Positions 1 to 6,736 of a stretch of DNA of 6,797 bases are shown piece by piece. Position numbers and translations under genes: made by a program. Numbering within the stretch: the first letter of the stretch is position 1; each line of letters starts with the position of its first letter. Origin of the DNA: Verrucomicrobiota bacterium (GTDB lineage: Bacteria; Verrucomicrobiota; Verrucomicrobiia; Limisphaerales; UBA11358); assembly GCA_021323835.1 (NCBI GenBank), contig JAJPKI010000378.1, positions 1 to 6,797 on the forward strand. The letters run 5' to 3'. The notes below the pieces were generated by a model, which was given only the letters and a program-made list of their open reading frames with translations, did no database searches and was not told the DNA's origin.

Positions 1-405
1 TTGCCGGAAGTGCAAGTGATGATGCTGACGGTTTATGAGGACACGGAAAATATTTTTGATGCGCTGGCCGCAGGCGCAAACGGTTACATGCTCAAGCGCA
101 CGTCCAGCAAGGAATTGCTCGAAGCGATTGAAGAAGTGAAGCGCGGCGGCTCGCCGATGACGATGCACATCGCGCGCAAAGTGGTTCAGTCGTTTCAAAA
201 AGCCGCGCCATCGCAACCGGCGGAAAATCTTTCCGAGCGCGAACAGCAGGTTCTCGATTTGCTGAGCCGGGGGCTGATGTATAAAGAAATTGCCGACAAA
301 CTGGAAATCAGCTACGAGACGGTGCATACTTATATCCGGCGCATTTACGAAAAGTTGCAAGTGCGCACGCGAACCGAAGCGGTCGCAAAATTTTTGCGGC
401 GCTGA
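1..405 (+). CDS. NarL/FixJ-type response regulator, C-terminal part (5' truncated by window)
   Basis: This is the end of a two-component DNA-binding response regulator; a partner histidine kinase would phosphorylate it, and it would then control transcription in the cytoplasm. Residues 1-65 are the last part of a receiver domain. The switch Thr10 (in MLTVYED) and the invariant Lys32 (in GYMLKR) are spaced 22 residues apart, as in CheY-like receivers. Residues 77-132 are a LuxR-type helix-turn-helix with the usual LSEREQQVLDLL, KEIADKL and ETVHTYIRRIYEKL blocks. The phosphoacceptor Asp and acidic pocket lie before the window, so roughly 70-75 residues are missing. The TTG at base 1 is therefore probably an internal Leu codon, not the start. 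The acyltransferase gene follows after 11 bp on the same strand, so co-transcription is likely. The target genes cannot be told from the sequence. Confidence 0.93.
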   Translation: MPEVQVMMLTVYEDTENIFDALAAGANGYMLKRTSSKELLEAIEEVKRGGSPMTMHIARKVVQSFQKAAPSQPAENLSEREQQVLDLLSRGLMYKEIADKLEISYETVHTYIRRIYEKLQVRTRTEAVAKFLRR

Positions 406-416
406 TTCAAAGTAGT

Positions 417-1568
417 TTGCCAAACGATTCAGGAAAAACCGAATTCAGTTACACGCCCAGCCTTGATGGAGTGCGCGCCGTGTGCATTCTTTTTGTGCTC
501 TACCCGCATTTGGATTTCACGCTCAATCATTACATGGCGCATCTGGCGGTGAACGGATTTTTTGTGCTGAGCGGATTTTTAATCACGACACTTTTGATTG
601 CAGAATACAATCAATTTCAAACCATCAGCCTGAAAAATTTTTATTACCGCCGCGCGCTGCGGCTTTTTCCGGCGTTATTTGTGATGATTTTTCTTTTCGC
701 TATTTACGCGATTTGTTTCGGAGCGGCCAGCCAGTTGCATCGAAATTTTTATTTCATCACGCAAGCGTTGTTTTATTTTGCAAATTGGGCGCAGGTTTTT
801 GGATTGGGCGAGCGGTGGAATTACATCGCGCACACGTGGTCGCTTTCGATGGAAGAACAATTTTATCTGCTCTGGCCAATCATTTTACTTTTCATGCTGC
901 GAAAAACGGCGTCGCGAACGTCGCTATTGTGGTGGACGATGCTGGCGATGTTTTTTTTCGTCGGCGACAGAATTTTCATGGTCGTTTGGGACGAACCGTT
1001 TTGGAGCAATTTTTGGCGGCTCTCGCGCAGCCTTGACACGCGGGCCGATTCGTTGCTGGCCGGTTGTTGTGCCGGCATTGCCATTGCATCGGGATTGTTG
1101 CCGGTGAAACGCGGTTTTCAAACCGGATTAAAATTTGCTTCCGCCGCATCCGTGATTGGTCTTTTGGTCATCGGACAAGGTTACGCGCCCGACCCCTGGA
1201 AATATTGCCTCGAATGGTTTTTGGCTTCAGCCTTCACCGCCGTCGTCATCCTGCAATTGGTTTTAACTTCCAAAACGGCGCTGCACCGCGTGATGGAATG
1301 GCCGCCGCTGGTTTACGTGGGCAAAATTTCTTACGGCTTATACGTCTGGCACTATCCGATTTTTGAAATCGCGCGAAATAACATTCATTCCTTTCACTGG
1401 CAAATCGTCGCAATTCCAGTTGCCATCGCTGCGACACTGGTATCATATTATTTTCTCGAACTTCCCTGTTTGCGTTTGAAAAAACGATTTCAGAAAGTCG
1501 GAAAAAATTCTGGAACGCCGACGATTTCAAATTTGCCCGCTCAACCGGCTTTAGAAACGCCAACCTGA
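417..1568 (+). CDS. Acyltransferase-3 family membrane protein (OafA/COG1835-like)
   Basis: This 383-residue polytopic inner-membrane protein belongs to the acyltransferase-3 family, which transfers acetyl or other acyl groups to cell-surface sugars, lipids or peptides. Visible family blocks, in order: SLDGVRAVCILFVLYPHL (15-32) with the conserved His31; GFFVLSGFLITTLL (47-60); the basic YYRRALRLFP (77-86); HTWSLSMEEQFYLLWP (139-154); DTRADSLLAG (207-216); and ISYGLYVWHYPIF (304-316) followed by YYFLELPCLRLKKRF (344-358). There are about ten hydrophobic segments and a short polar tail with no fused SGNH domain, so it is the minimal form. The TTG start is chosen because no ATG/GTG/TTG lies just upstream in frame and the domain begins about 15 residues in; no Shine-Dalgarno is visible. 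The gene follows the response regulator by 11 bp. Its last 28 bp overlap the end of lnt on the other strand. The family is near certain, the acceptor is unknown. Confidence 0.92.
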   Translation: MPNDSGKTEFSYTPSLDGVRAVCILFVLYPHLDFTLNHYMAHLAVNGFFVLSGFLITTLLIAEYNQFQTISLKNFYYRRALRLFPALFVMIFLFAIYAICFGAASQLHRNFYFITQALFYFANWAQVFGLGERWNYIAHTWSLSMEEQFYLLWPIILLFMLRKTASRTSLLWWTMLAMFFFVGDRIFMVVWDEPFWSNFWRLSRSLDTRADSLLAGCCAGIAIASGLLPVKRGFQTGLKFASAASVIGLLVIGQGYAPDPWKYCLEWFLASAFTAVVILQLVLTSKTALHRVMEWPPLVYVGKISYGLYVWHYPIFEIARNNIHSFHWQIVAIPVAIAATLVSYYFLELPCLRLKKRFQKVGKNSGTPTISNLPAQPALETPT

Positions 1569-3145
1569 TTTTTCCAGCGCGACAAAATTCGTTTCAAGGC
1601 AATTAAAATTGTAACGGCAACGCAAATCCAGCCGAGCCAATCGCCGTGGCGGTTGTAAAATGTTTGCGCGTGCGCCGAAATCGGCAAATTAATCGTCATC
1701 GCGCCTGCGCCGTAGACGCTTCCGTTTTTGTCGCGAAAAATGTCGCGCACGCGGCCATTGCCGTCAATCCAGCAAGTGATTCCGTTATTGCAACAACGCA
1801 CGAGCGGAATTCCATTTTCAATCGCGCGAAAAATCGCGTTCGCTTCATGTTGCCATTGCTCGGCGCTGTTGCCGAACCAGCCGTCGTTCGTAAGATTGAC
1901 AAGGAAATCCGTGTCGTCCTTCGCAGCTTTGCGAGCGAGGGGCGGAAAAGTATCCTCAAAACAAATCAGCGGTGACGCGTTGACATCGCCGATTTGAAAT
2001 TGCACCGGTTCATTTCCCGCAGCGAAACTTCCGGTGACGGGCGTCAGATATTTGATGAACGGCAGTGAATGTTCCAGCGGGATATATTCGCCGAAAATCA
2101 CGAGCGCTTGCTTGTGATAAATTCCCGCGAAATTTCCCGACGGGCCGAACAGAAACGCCGCGTTGAAAACGTCGTTGTCGTTGATGTCCTTCGCATTTGC
2201 GCGCGGCAAGACGTCGTCTGCGTTAAAAATGAGCCAGACATTGTGGCGGCGGATTAAATTAGTAATTGCCGCGTAATTGACATCGCTTAATTCCGGCACG
2301 GCCGATTCCGGCCAAATGAGCAAGTCGGTTTTTTTTGTCAGCGCATTTTCCGAAAGTGCGAGCAATTGCTGAAAACGGTTTGCATTTTCTTTTTCATCCC
2401 AAATCAACGTTTGCGGAACGCCGGGCTGAATCAAAGTGACGCGCAAAGTTGAAGACGGAGAATTTTGCGGCGACTGCAATTTGATTTCTCCGAATGCGAA
2501 AATGGCAGCGATGGCTAGAAACGGCAAAATAATTTCCGATTGCCATGCAAAACGATTCGCCGGCTTTTGAAAAATCATTTGTGTCGCGGAAAAAAATGAA
2601 AGCGATGTCCAAACGACGAGAAATGAAATTCCATAAACGCCGGTGACCGATGCGATTTGAATGAACGGCAGCATTTGAAACTGCGAACCGCCGATAAAAC
2701 TCCAGGGAAAACCTCCAAAAATTCGCGCGCGAATCATTTCCAACGCCACCCAAATCGCCGCGCCGCTCAATGACCAAATCAAGCGCGCGCTCCACGAATT
2801 TTCGCTGTTTGAAATTTGTGATTTGAAATTTGAAACCAGCCAAAGCCAGATTCCCTGAAACAGCGCGAGAAATGCGCATAAAGCAATCCAGCCGAGAATT
2901 GAAAATCCCGGCGCGGGCATCAGCAACAGCCAATAAAGCGTCGCGAGCCAAAATGAAAGTCCGCCGATATAACCGATGCGAAAGGCTTCGCTGCCGGATT
3001 TGGTTCGCGCGGCGAAAACTAAAAGCGCCGGAACAATCCACGCCAGTCCCGCGACGTTGAATTTTGGAAACGCGAGCGCGAGCAGAATTCCCGCGGCCAG
3101 CGCGAGCAAATAACGGAATCGGTTTGGCGATGAAATGATTTTCAA
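1541..3145 (-). CDS. lnt: Apolipoprotein N-acyltransferase
   Basis: Lnt adds the third acyl chain to the N-terminal cysteine of lipoproteins in the inner membrane, the last step after Lgt and LspA. From the TTG start it is 534 residues, within the family's range. Six or seven membrane segments lie at about 11-221, and a final one at about 503-521. Between them (about 233-490) is a periplasmic nitrilase-like domain. The catalytic triad is present: Glu280 (in LLIWPESAVP), Lys345 (in YHKQALVIFGEYIP) and Cys395 (in PLICFEDTFPP). The family Glu353, TNDGWFG (419-425) and RAIENGIPLVR (440-450) are also there. The frame stays open to an ATG at 3233-3235, which adds 30 polar residues before TM1. I prefer the TTG at 3145: TM1 then starts at about residue 11, and the longer form would overlap the divergent gene. 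Neither start has a Shine-Dalgarno. The loop after TM4 (104-117) is encoded partly by a heptad repeat. Identity is firm, the exact start is not. Confidence 0.95.
   Translation of the reverse strand: MKIISSPNRFRYLLALAAGILLALAFPKFNVAGLAWIVPALLVFAARTKSGSEAFRIGYIGGLSFWLATLYWLLLMPAPGFSILGWIALCAFLALFQGIWLWLVSNFKSQISNSENSWSARLIWSLSGAAIWVALEMIRARIFGGFPWSFIGGSQFQMLPFIQIASVTGVYGISFLVVWTSLSFFSATQMIFQKPANRFAWQSEIILPFLAIAAIFAFGEIKLQSPQNSPSSTLRVTLIQPGVPQTLIWDEKENANRFQQLLALSENALTKKTDLLIWPESAVPELSDVNYAAITNLIRRHNVWLIFNADDVLPRANAKDINDNDVFNAAFLFGPSGNFAGIYHKQALVIFGEYIPLEHSLPFIKYLTPVTGSFAAGNEPVQFQIGDVNASPLICFEDTFPPLARKAAKDDTDFLVNLTNDGWFGNSAEQWQHEANAIFRAIENGIPLVRCCNNGITCWIDGNGRVRDIFRDKNGSVYGAGAMTINLPISAHAQTFYNRHGDWLGWICVAVTILIALKRILSRWKNQVGVSKAG
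2808..2835. repeat. Four-unit heptad tandem repeat inside lnt
   Basis: Read on the + strand, four 7-base units lie end to end: tttgaaa, tttgtga, tttgaaa, tttgaaa. Three are identical and the second differs at two positions. On the lnt coding strand they give the polar peptide SNFKSQISN in the loop between two membrane segments, where extra residues are easily tolerated. The reading frame is intact across the array. Short 7-base tandem arrays are known as dispersed repeats in some bacterial genomes; whether this one is dispersed cannot be told from a single copy. Confidence 0.75.
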
Positions 3146-3172
3146 CGCCGCGAGATTGCCGGAATTGAAATG

Positions 3173-3186
3173 AAACGCAAGCGTTT
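3173..3186. promoter_or_regulatory. Palindrome in the lnt / membrane-protein divergent spacer, possible operator
   Basis: A perfect inverted repeat, aaacgc-aa-gcgttt, lies between the preferred starts of lnt (3145) and the divergent membrane protein gene (3234). Six-base arms with a two-base centre and a CG step in each arm would suit a dimeric helix-turn-helix repressor, loosely like LacI-family operators. No regulator gene is adjacent and no clear promoter boxes were found around it, so an operator role is only a suggestion. If lnt really begins at 3235, the site would lie inside its coding sequence. Confidence 0.25.
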
Positions 3187-3233
3187 GAAAAATGCTCGCT
3201 TTGATTTTTTGCTTTCTTATTCTTTGCGCTGCC

Positions 3234-5003
3234 ATGAACCAGATTCGATCCGAGCGATTTGCATTTTTTCAGCCGTTGGCTGCGGGTCTGATTGCATTTT
3301 CATTTCTGGCGTGGCTCGCGTGGAACCCTGCCCCTTACGAACAGGATCAACCGGCGAAAGCGGCAAAAATCATCTTCATGCAGCAGACAGGAAATTATCT
3401 TCATCCACTGGCAGGGCAGGAGTATTACCATGACGAAATGTTCACGTTGTATTATATAATGGAGTCTTGCCTGCAAGGAATCCTGCGCGGCGATGTTTAT
3501 CTGGAGATGAATCTGTCGTCCGCCGTCGCAGGCGGGATTTTTTGTGCGCTGATTTCGATCGTCTTGCGTCGCGTGTTTTCGATTCCGGTTTGGCTGACGG
3601 TGCTGATGGCGCTGCACACGCCGGTGTTTGCGCAAGTATTTTCATTTGGCAACGAGGCGGCGTTTTCGCTGGCGGCGTCATCAGTAGTTTTGCTTTTGCT
3701 GACTGCGCCGACAATCCATAAATGTTTCGCGGCTGGAATCATTTATGGATTGGGAATGCACTGCCGTCCTGATGGCATTTTTCTCGCGCCATTCCTGTTT
3801 ATCTGGTGCTGGGTGCGCGTCGGGAATGTGCCGGTCTCATCGCGTGTGAAAACTCTTTTTTGTTTCGCCGCGACAACAGGAATCGTTGGCCTGGCGTGGT
3901 GGCTGATATTTGTGCGTAGGCTTCCAACAGAAACCGGATTGGATATGAAATTTGTCCCGAAGTATTTCGCGGGAATGATGTTTTATCCATTCCTCGCGGC
4001 GCTGACTCCGGCGGCTATCGTTGGCGCGATGCAGTTGGCCCGAAACCGTCTGCTATATTTTCTCGCCATGTTGACGGCGTTGGTTCCTTTGGCTTATACG
4101 CCGCAGGCGACGTCGCCAAAATTTTGCGCGGTGATGATGCTGCCGGTCTGGACTGCGGCGGGCGTCGCATTGTCGCAGCGTGGGTGGTGGTTGCGCGCAG
4201 TGACGGTTTTTTTGGCGGCGATGCTCTGGCTTTTCTCAATTACACCATTCGGGATGTTCTTCGGCGCGCGCGGCGCCAACTGGTTTTTCCCGACAGACGA
4301 CGGGCCGGTGCCAACGGGCAGTTACGCATGTTTTTTCAAAAATGTTCATGACGGAGTTTACCAGCGGCGATACGTATTAGAGCAGGGTCAAATCCGCCAG
4401 ATGTTATTACGGCTCGATGAAAAGACGGATGCGGTTCCTTGCGGTTTTATGGATTCGCAGGAAATCTTTTTTGCTCTGGCGGAAAAATCCCGCTTTGAAA
4501 CGACGCTGGGCGACATTGGGTGGCTCGGCGATTCTGTGCCAACGAACATTCCCGTGCTGCTTATTAAGACGACGTATTTACGTCTGAACACATTTTCCGC
4601 CCCCCAACAGAAATTGTTACGCACGTGGCTCGAAGAAGGGCGCTTGCGGAGCGTCGCCGCCGTGAACGATGATCCATTTCCCGACGTAATTGAAATGGGC
4701 GGACATATTTCCGCCGGTGAAAACGTGGAGCTTGGACGGCGGATTCTTTTTGCATTGGAGCACAGTGGCGGCAATGGTTATGTCCGGCGTGAAAAATTTT
4801 CAAGCGATTTGGATTCGACCCGCTGGCTGCCCGGGTCGCAAGAATCTCCAATAGAGCAATCGCTCGCATACACGGACGGCAGATTCGCTTGCTACACGAA
4901 CGACGCTGATGGCGGAATCATCTATGCCTCCGTCATGCCTTCGCAATATTATCATATCACAGACCCGCGCAACCGATGGAAGAACGAGCCCGCCGCGAAA
5001 TGA
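3234..5003 (+). CDS. Polytopic membrane protein, probable GT-C-type glycosyltransferase (unnamed)
   Basis: I do not recognise a specific family. From the ATG at 3234 it is 589 residues. One membrane segment (about 13-30) is followed by a non-cytoplasmic loop with GQEYYHDEMFTLYYIM (61-76), then about eight or nine more segments between 95 and 340, then a soluble C-terminal region of about 240 residues with no motif I can name. Polytopic GT-C enzymes, which move sugars from polyprenyl-phosphate donors outside the membrane, commonly have an acidic residue in the first loop; Asp67 and Glu68 could play that part. GLGMHCRPDGIFLAP (172-186) resembles the RPDG turn common in predicted glycosyltransferases. 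An in-frame ATG at 3192 would add 14 hydrophobic residues; I prefer 3234 because it leaves a spacer from lnt and the N-terminus then looks like a normal first TM. It diverges from lnt and converges on the GMC gene, so it is probably transcribed alone. A non-enzymatic membrane role is not excluded. Confidence 0.8.
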   Translation: MNQIRSERFAFFQPLAAGLIAFSFLAWLAWNPAPYEQDQPAKAAKIIFMQQTGNYLHPLAGQEYYHDEMFTLYYIMESCLQGILRGDVYLEMNLSSAVAGGIFCALISIVLRRVFSIPVWLTVLMALHTPVFAQVFSFGNEAAFSLAASSVVLLLLTAPTIHKCFAAGIIYGLGMHCRPDGIFLAPFLFIWCWVRVGNVPVSSRVKTLFCFAATTGIVGLAWWLIFVRRLPTETGLDMKFVPKYFAGMMFYPFLAALTPAAIVGAMQLARNRLLYFLAMLTALVPLAYTPQATSPKFCAVMMLPVWTAAGVALSQRGWWLRAVTVFLAAMLWLFSITPFGMFFGARGANWFFPTDDGPVPTGSYACFFKNVHDGVYQRRYVLEQGQIRQMLLRLDEKTDAVPCGFMDSQEIFFALAEKSRFETTLGDIGWLGDSVPTNIPVLLIKTTYLRLNTFSAPQQKLLRTWLEEGRLRSVAAVNDDPFPDVIEMGGHISAGENVELGRRILFALEHSGGNGYVRREKFSSDLDSTRWLPGSQESPIEQSLAYTDGRFACYTNDADGGIIYASVMPSQYYHITDPRNRWKNEPAAK

Positions 5004-5057
5004 AAACCACGTTTACGACATACACAACAGGTTCTGGAGAGTCGAGAGATTTCACAG

Positions 5058-5097
5058 ACTTGCCGCTCATTTGTCCTGCAACTGTCCAGCGGCAAGT
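5058..5097. terminator. 10-bp inverted repeat at convergent gene ends, possible terminator
   Basis: acttgccgct (5058-5067) and agcggcaagt (5088-5097) are perfect inverted copies separated by 20 bases. The hairpin sits where the membrane-protein gene (ends 5003) and the GMC gene (stop codon at 5067-5069) converge, and it overlaps the last codons and stop of the GMC gene. No run of T follows the stem on either strand, so it is not a textbook intrinsic terminator. It could act as a bidirectional 3'-end stem. The rest of the 63-bp spacer (5004-5066) shows nothing else. Confidence 0.35.
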
Positions 5098-6647
5098 TCT
5101 ACGATGCGGTCGGCGTTAGCCATGACAGTGTAGGTGATGGTCGTGGCGGGAATCGTCGGAAATGTCGATGCGTCTATGAGATGCACGCGGCTCAATCCGG
5201 CGGGTCGCCCCATCAAATCGGACGCAAATGGATTCCGTGCGCCGCCCATCGGGAAACTTCCGCCGACATGGAAACTACGGCCAAGCGGGACGATTTTTAA
5301 AAAGAATGGCGGGATAATCCCAAACGGCAACAATTCACGGCGCAAGAGTTGTTGGGCACGGCGCGCGGCGGAAATGGTTGCGGCATTTTCGACACCGCGG
5401 ATGACGACGCGGTCATTATTTCCACTCGATGCGGATAGTTGCATCACGAGGTGTCCGGAATCGGCAGAATGCAAAAAGCCTTGAGCCAGATAAAACCTTT
5501 TTTCAACGGACGCGGCCATCCCGCGCAAAAACGAAGGGAACATTTTACGCAGCGCGTTTCTGAAAATGTCATTGATGCCGTAAATCTGGAAATGGATGAA
5601 ATGTTGGCTGATTTTGGGGTCTAGGATTTCCAGGAACAATTCCGCTAGAGTAAACCGGGATTCGCCGCCGGTTTTGCGCAACGACAGCAGCGGGAAGAAA
5701 AAATACCGGCTATCGAGCAGTGTGATTGGGCGATCGAAAATTTTCAGCGAGCGGGCAATCAGCCGTGTGGACGCGAGCGCGCCAAGGCCGAGGAACAACC
5801 GTTTCGCGGTGAATTCCACCACAGATTTATTCTCAAGATGGATCGTCTTCACACGGACGCCATTGGCTTGCTCGTTGAATTCGACCGCATAAAACGGCTG
5901 GTGAATGGCGAAACCTTCGCCCCGTAATTTTTCCCATTCAATACGCGGATTGAAGATTGAGCCATAAGCGCAACCATCGAGGCAATGGCCGCAATAGCGG
6001 CAGGAATTGTCGCCACCCGAAGAATCAACGGCGACGCTTGCTCTGCCGGCAGTTATTCCCACAGCGGATAATTGCGCTTTTTTCCCATCAAGAAAATTCA
6101 GCAGCCGTTCTGTCTGGGAATTTTTTTCGAGTGCCCCGAGTGAACTGACATCCATCGGAAATTGCGCGCGCAGGCCGTCGTTTGCGCCGGAAATTTTCAT
6201 GTATTCCGAAAGGTTGCGATACGAAGCGCGCATGGCTGGAATCTCCACCGGCCATTCGGACAAATCCCGGTCTGCACACGGTAAAACCGCCGCGCCCCAT
6301 ACGTTTCCGAATCCACCGAATCCGTGCGAGACGTCCACCTTGCAATTCTCCGAGACGATAGAAAGTTCCGCCGGCCTGCGATATGGAAAATCCGAGCCGA
6401 ACGCCAGCCGTTGCTCTACGCCAGCCGCCGATGCAATTGGCGGCGGGAAAATTTCCGCGATATTCTGCTTGCTCCATTGTGCCGGCTCAATGCGTGACAT
6501 GGCCGCGACTTTTGCCGCACGTGACGGATTGAGGTCAAATCCCGCATCCACGACTTCAAAATCTTTTTTTCGCCGCCGCAATGCCATCGCTGCCGCCAAC
6601 GCCGAGGGGCCTGAACCAATGATGAGATTGTCAATTATCCTTTCCAC
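5067..6647 (-). CDS. GMC-family FAD-dependent oxidoreductase with four-cysteine motif
   Basis: This 526-residue flavoprotein has a normal length for the glucose-methanol-choline (GMC) family, whose members oxidise alcohols or sugars. The N-terminus is an FAD-binding Rossmann fold, DNLIIGSGPSALAAAMAL (6-23), ending in EVVDAG (31-36). HGFGGFGNVWGAAVLP (108-123) matches the flavin-contacting GG..WG region. A cysteine cluster C-x2-C-x2-C-x3-C (Cys216, 219, 222, 226) has the spacing of a 4Fe-4S ferredoxin motif, though Ala follows the last Cys where Pro is usual. The C-terminal GMC domain has GRSFHVGGSFPMG (456-468), with His460 at the usual first catalytic His, and IDASTFPTIPATTITYTVMA (491-510). 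There Thr503 falls where Asn or His is expected. No signal peptide or membrane segment is seen, so it is probably cytoplasmic. The GTG start is the only one between an upstream in-frame stop and the Rossmann fold; it has no Shine-Dalgarno. The substrate is unknown. Confidence 0.9.
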   Translation of the reverse strand: MERIIDNLIIGSGPSALAAAMALRRRKKDFEVVDAGFDLNPSRAAKVAAMSRIEPAQWSKQNIAEIFPPPIASAAGVEQRLAFGSDFPYRRPAELSIVSENCKVDVSHGFGGFGNVWGAAVLPCADRDLSEWPVEIPAMRASYRNLSEYMKISGANDGLRAQFPMDVSSLGALEKNSQTERLLNFLDGKKAQLSAVGITAGRASVAVDSSGGDNSCRYCGHCLDGCAYGSIFNPRIEWEKLRGEGFAIHQPFYAVEFNEQANGVRVKTIHLENKSVVEFTAKRLFLGLGALASTRLIARSLKIFDRPITLLDSRYFFFPLLSLRKTGGESRFTLAELFLEILDPKISQHFIHFQIYGINDIFRNALRKMFPSFLRGMAASVEKRFYLAQGFLHSADSGHLVMQLSASSGNNDRVVIRGVENAATISAARRAQQLLRRELLPFGIIPPFFLKIVPLGRSFHVGGSFPMGGARNPFASDLMGRPAGLSRVHLIDASTFPTIPATTITYTVMANADRIVELAAGQLQDK

Positions 6648-6706
6648 GAGATTGCATTGTAGAATAGCGGATACCGTCGGAAGTGATAGGCATTTTCGCC
6701 GGTCTC

Positions 6707-6736
6707 ATTTTATACGGCTCATTATCCTGCCGCCAA
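6707..6736 (-). promoter_or_regulatory. Candidate sigma70-like promoter for the GMC gene
   Basis: On the - strand, ttggcg (6736-6731, 4 of 6 matches to TTGACA) is followed after 16 bases by tataaa (6714-6709, 5 of 6 matches to TATAAT). It would start transcription about 50-55 bases before the GTG at 6647. The upstream box lies in the last codons of the preceding gene. The match could be chance, and housekeeping promoters of this group are not well known to me. Read-through from the upstream gene is the alternative. Confidence 0.3.

Noticed and set aside
951..958. Eight-T run in the acyltransferase gene (and another at 2329-2336 in lnt), possible frameshift sites
   Set aside because: Both reading frames continue intact with family motifs on either side, so there is no sign of slippage or a broken gene.
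2394..3041. 215-residue - strand frame inside lnt
   Set aside because: It is out of frame with lnt across its well-conserved membrane region, is Arg/Phe-rich and has no recognisable fold.
4264..4277. Alternating GC-rich palindromic stretch in the membrane-protein gene
   Set aside because: It is explained by GC-rich Gly/Ala/Arg codons (FFGARGANW) and has no stem of useful length apart from GGCGCC.
6631..6708. GMC gene possibly having a longer N-terminus joined by a frameshift
   Set aside because: The GTG start places the Rossmann glycine motif at residues 11-13, normal for the family, so no upstream extension is needed.
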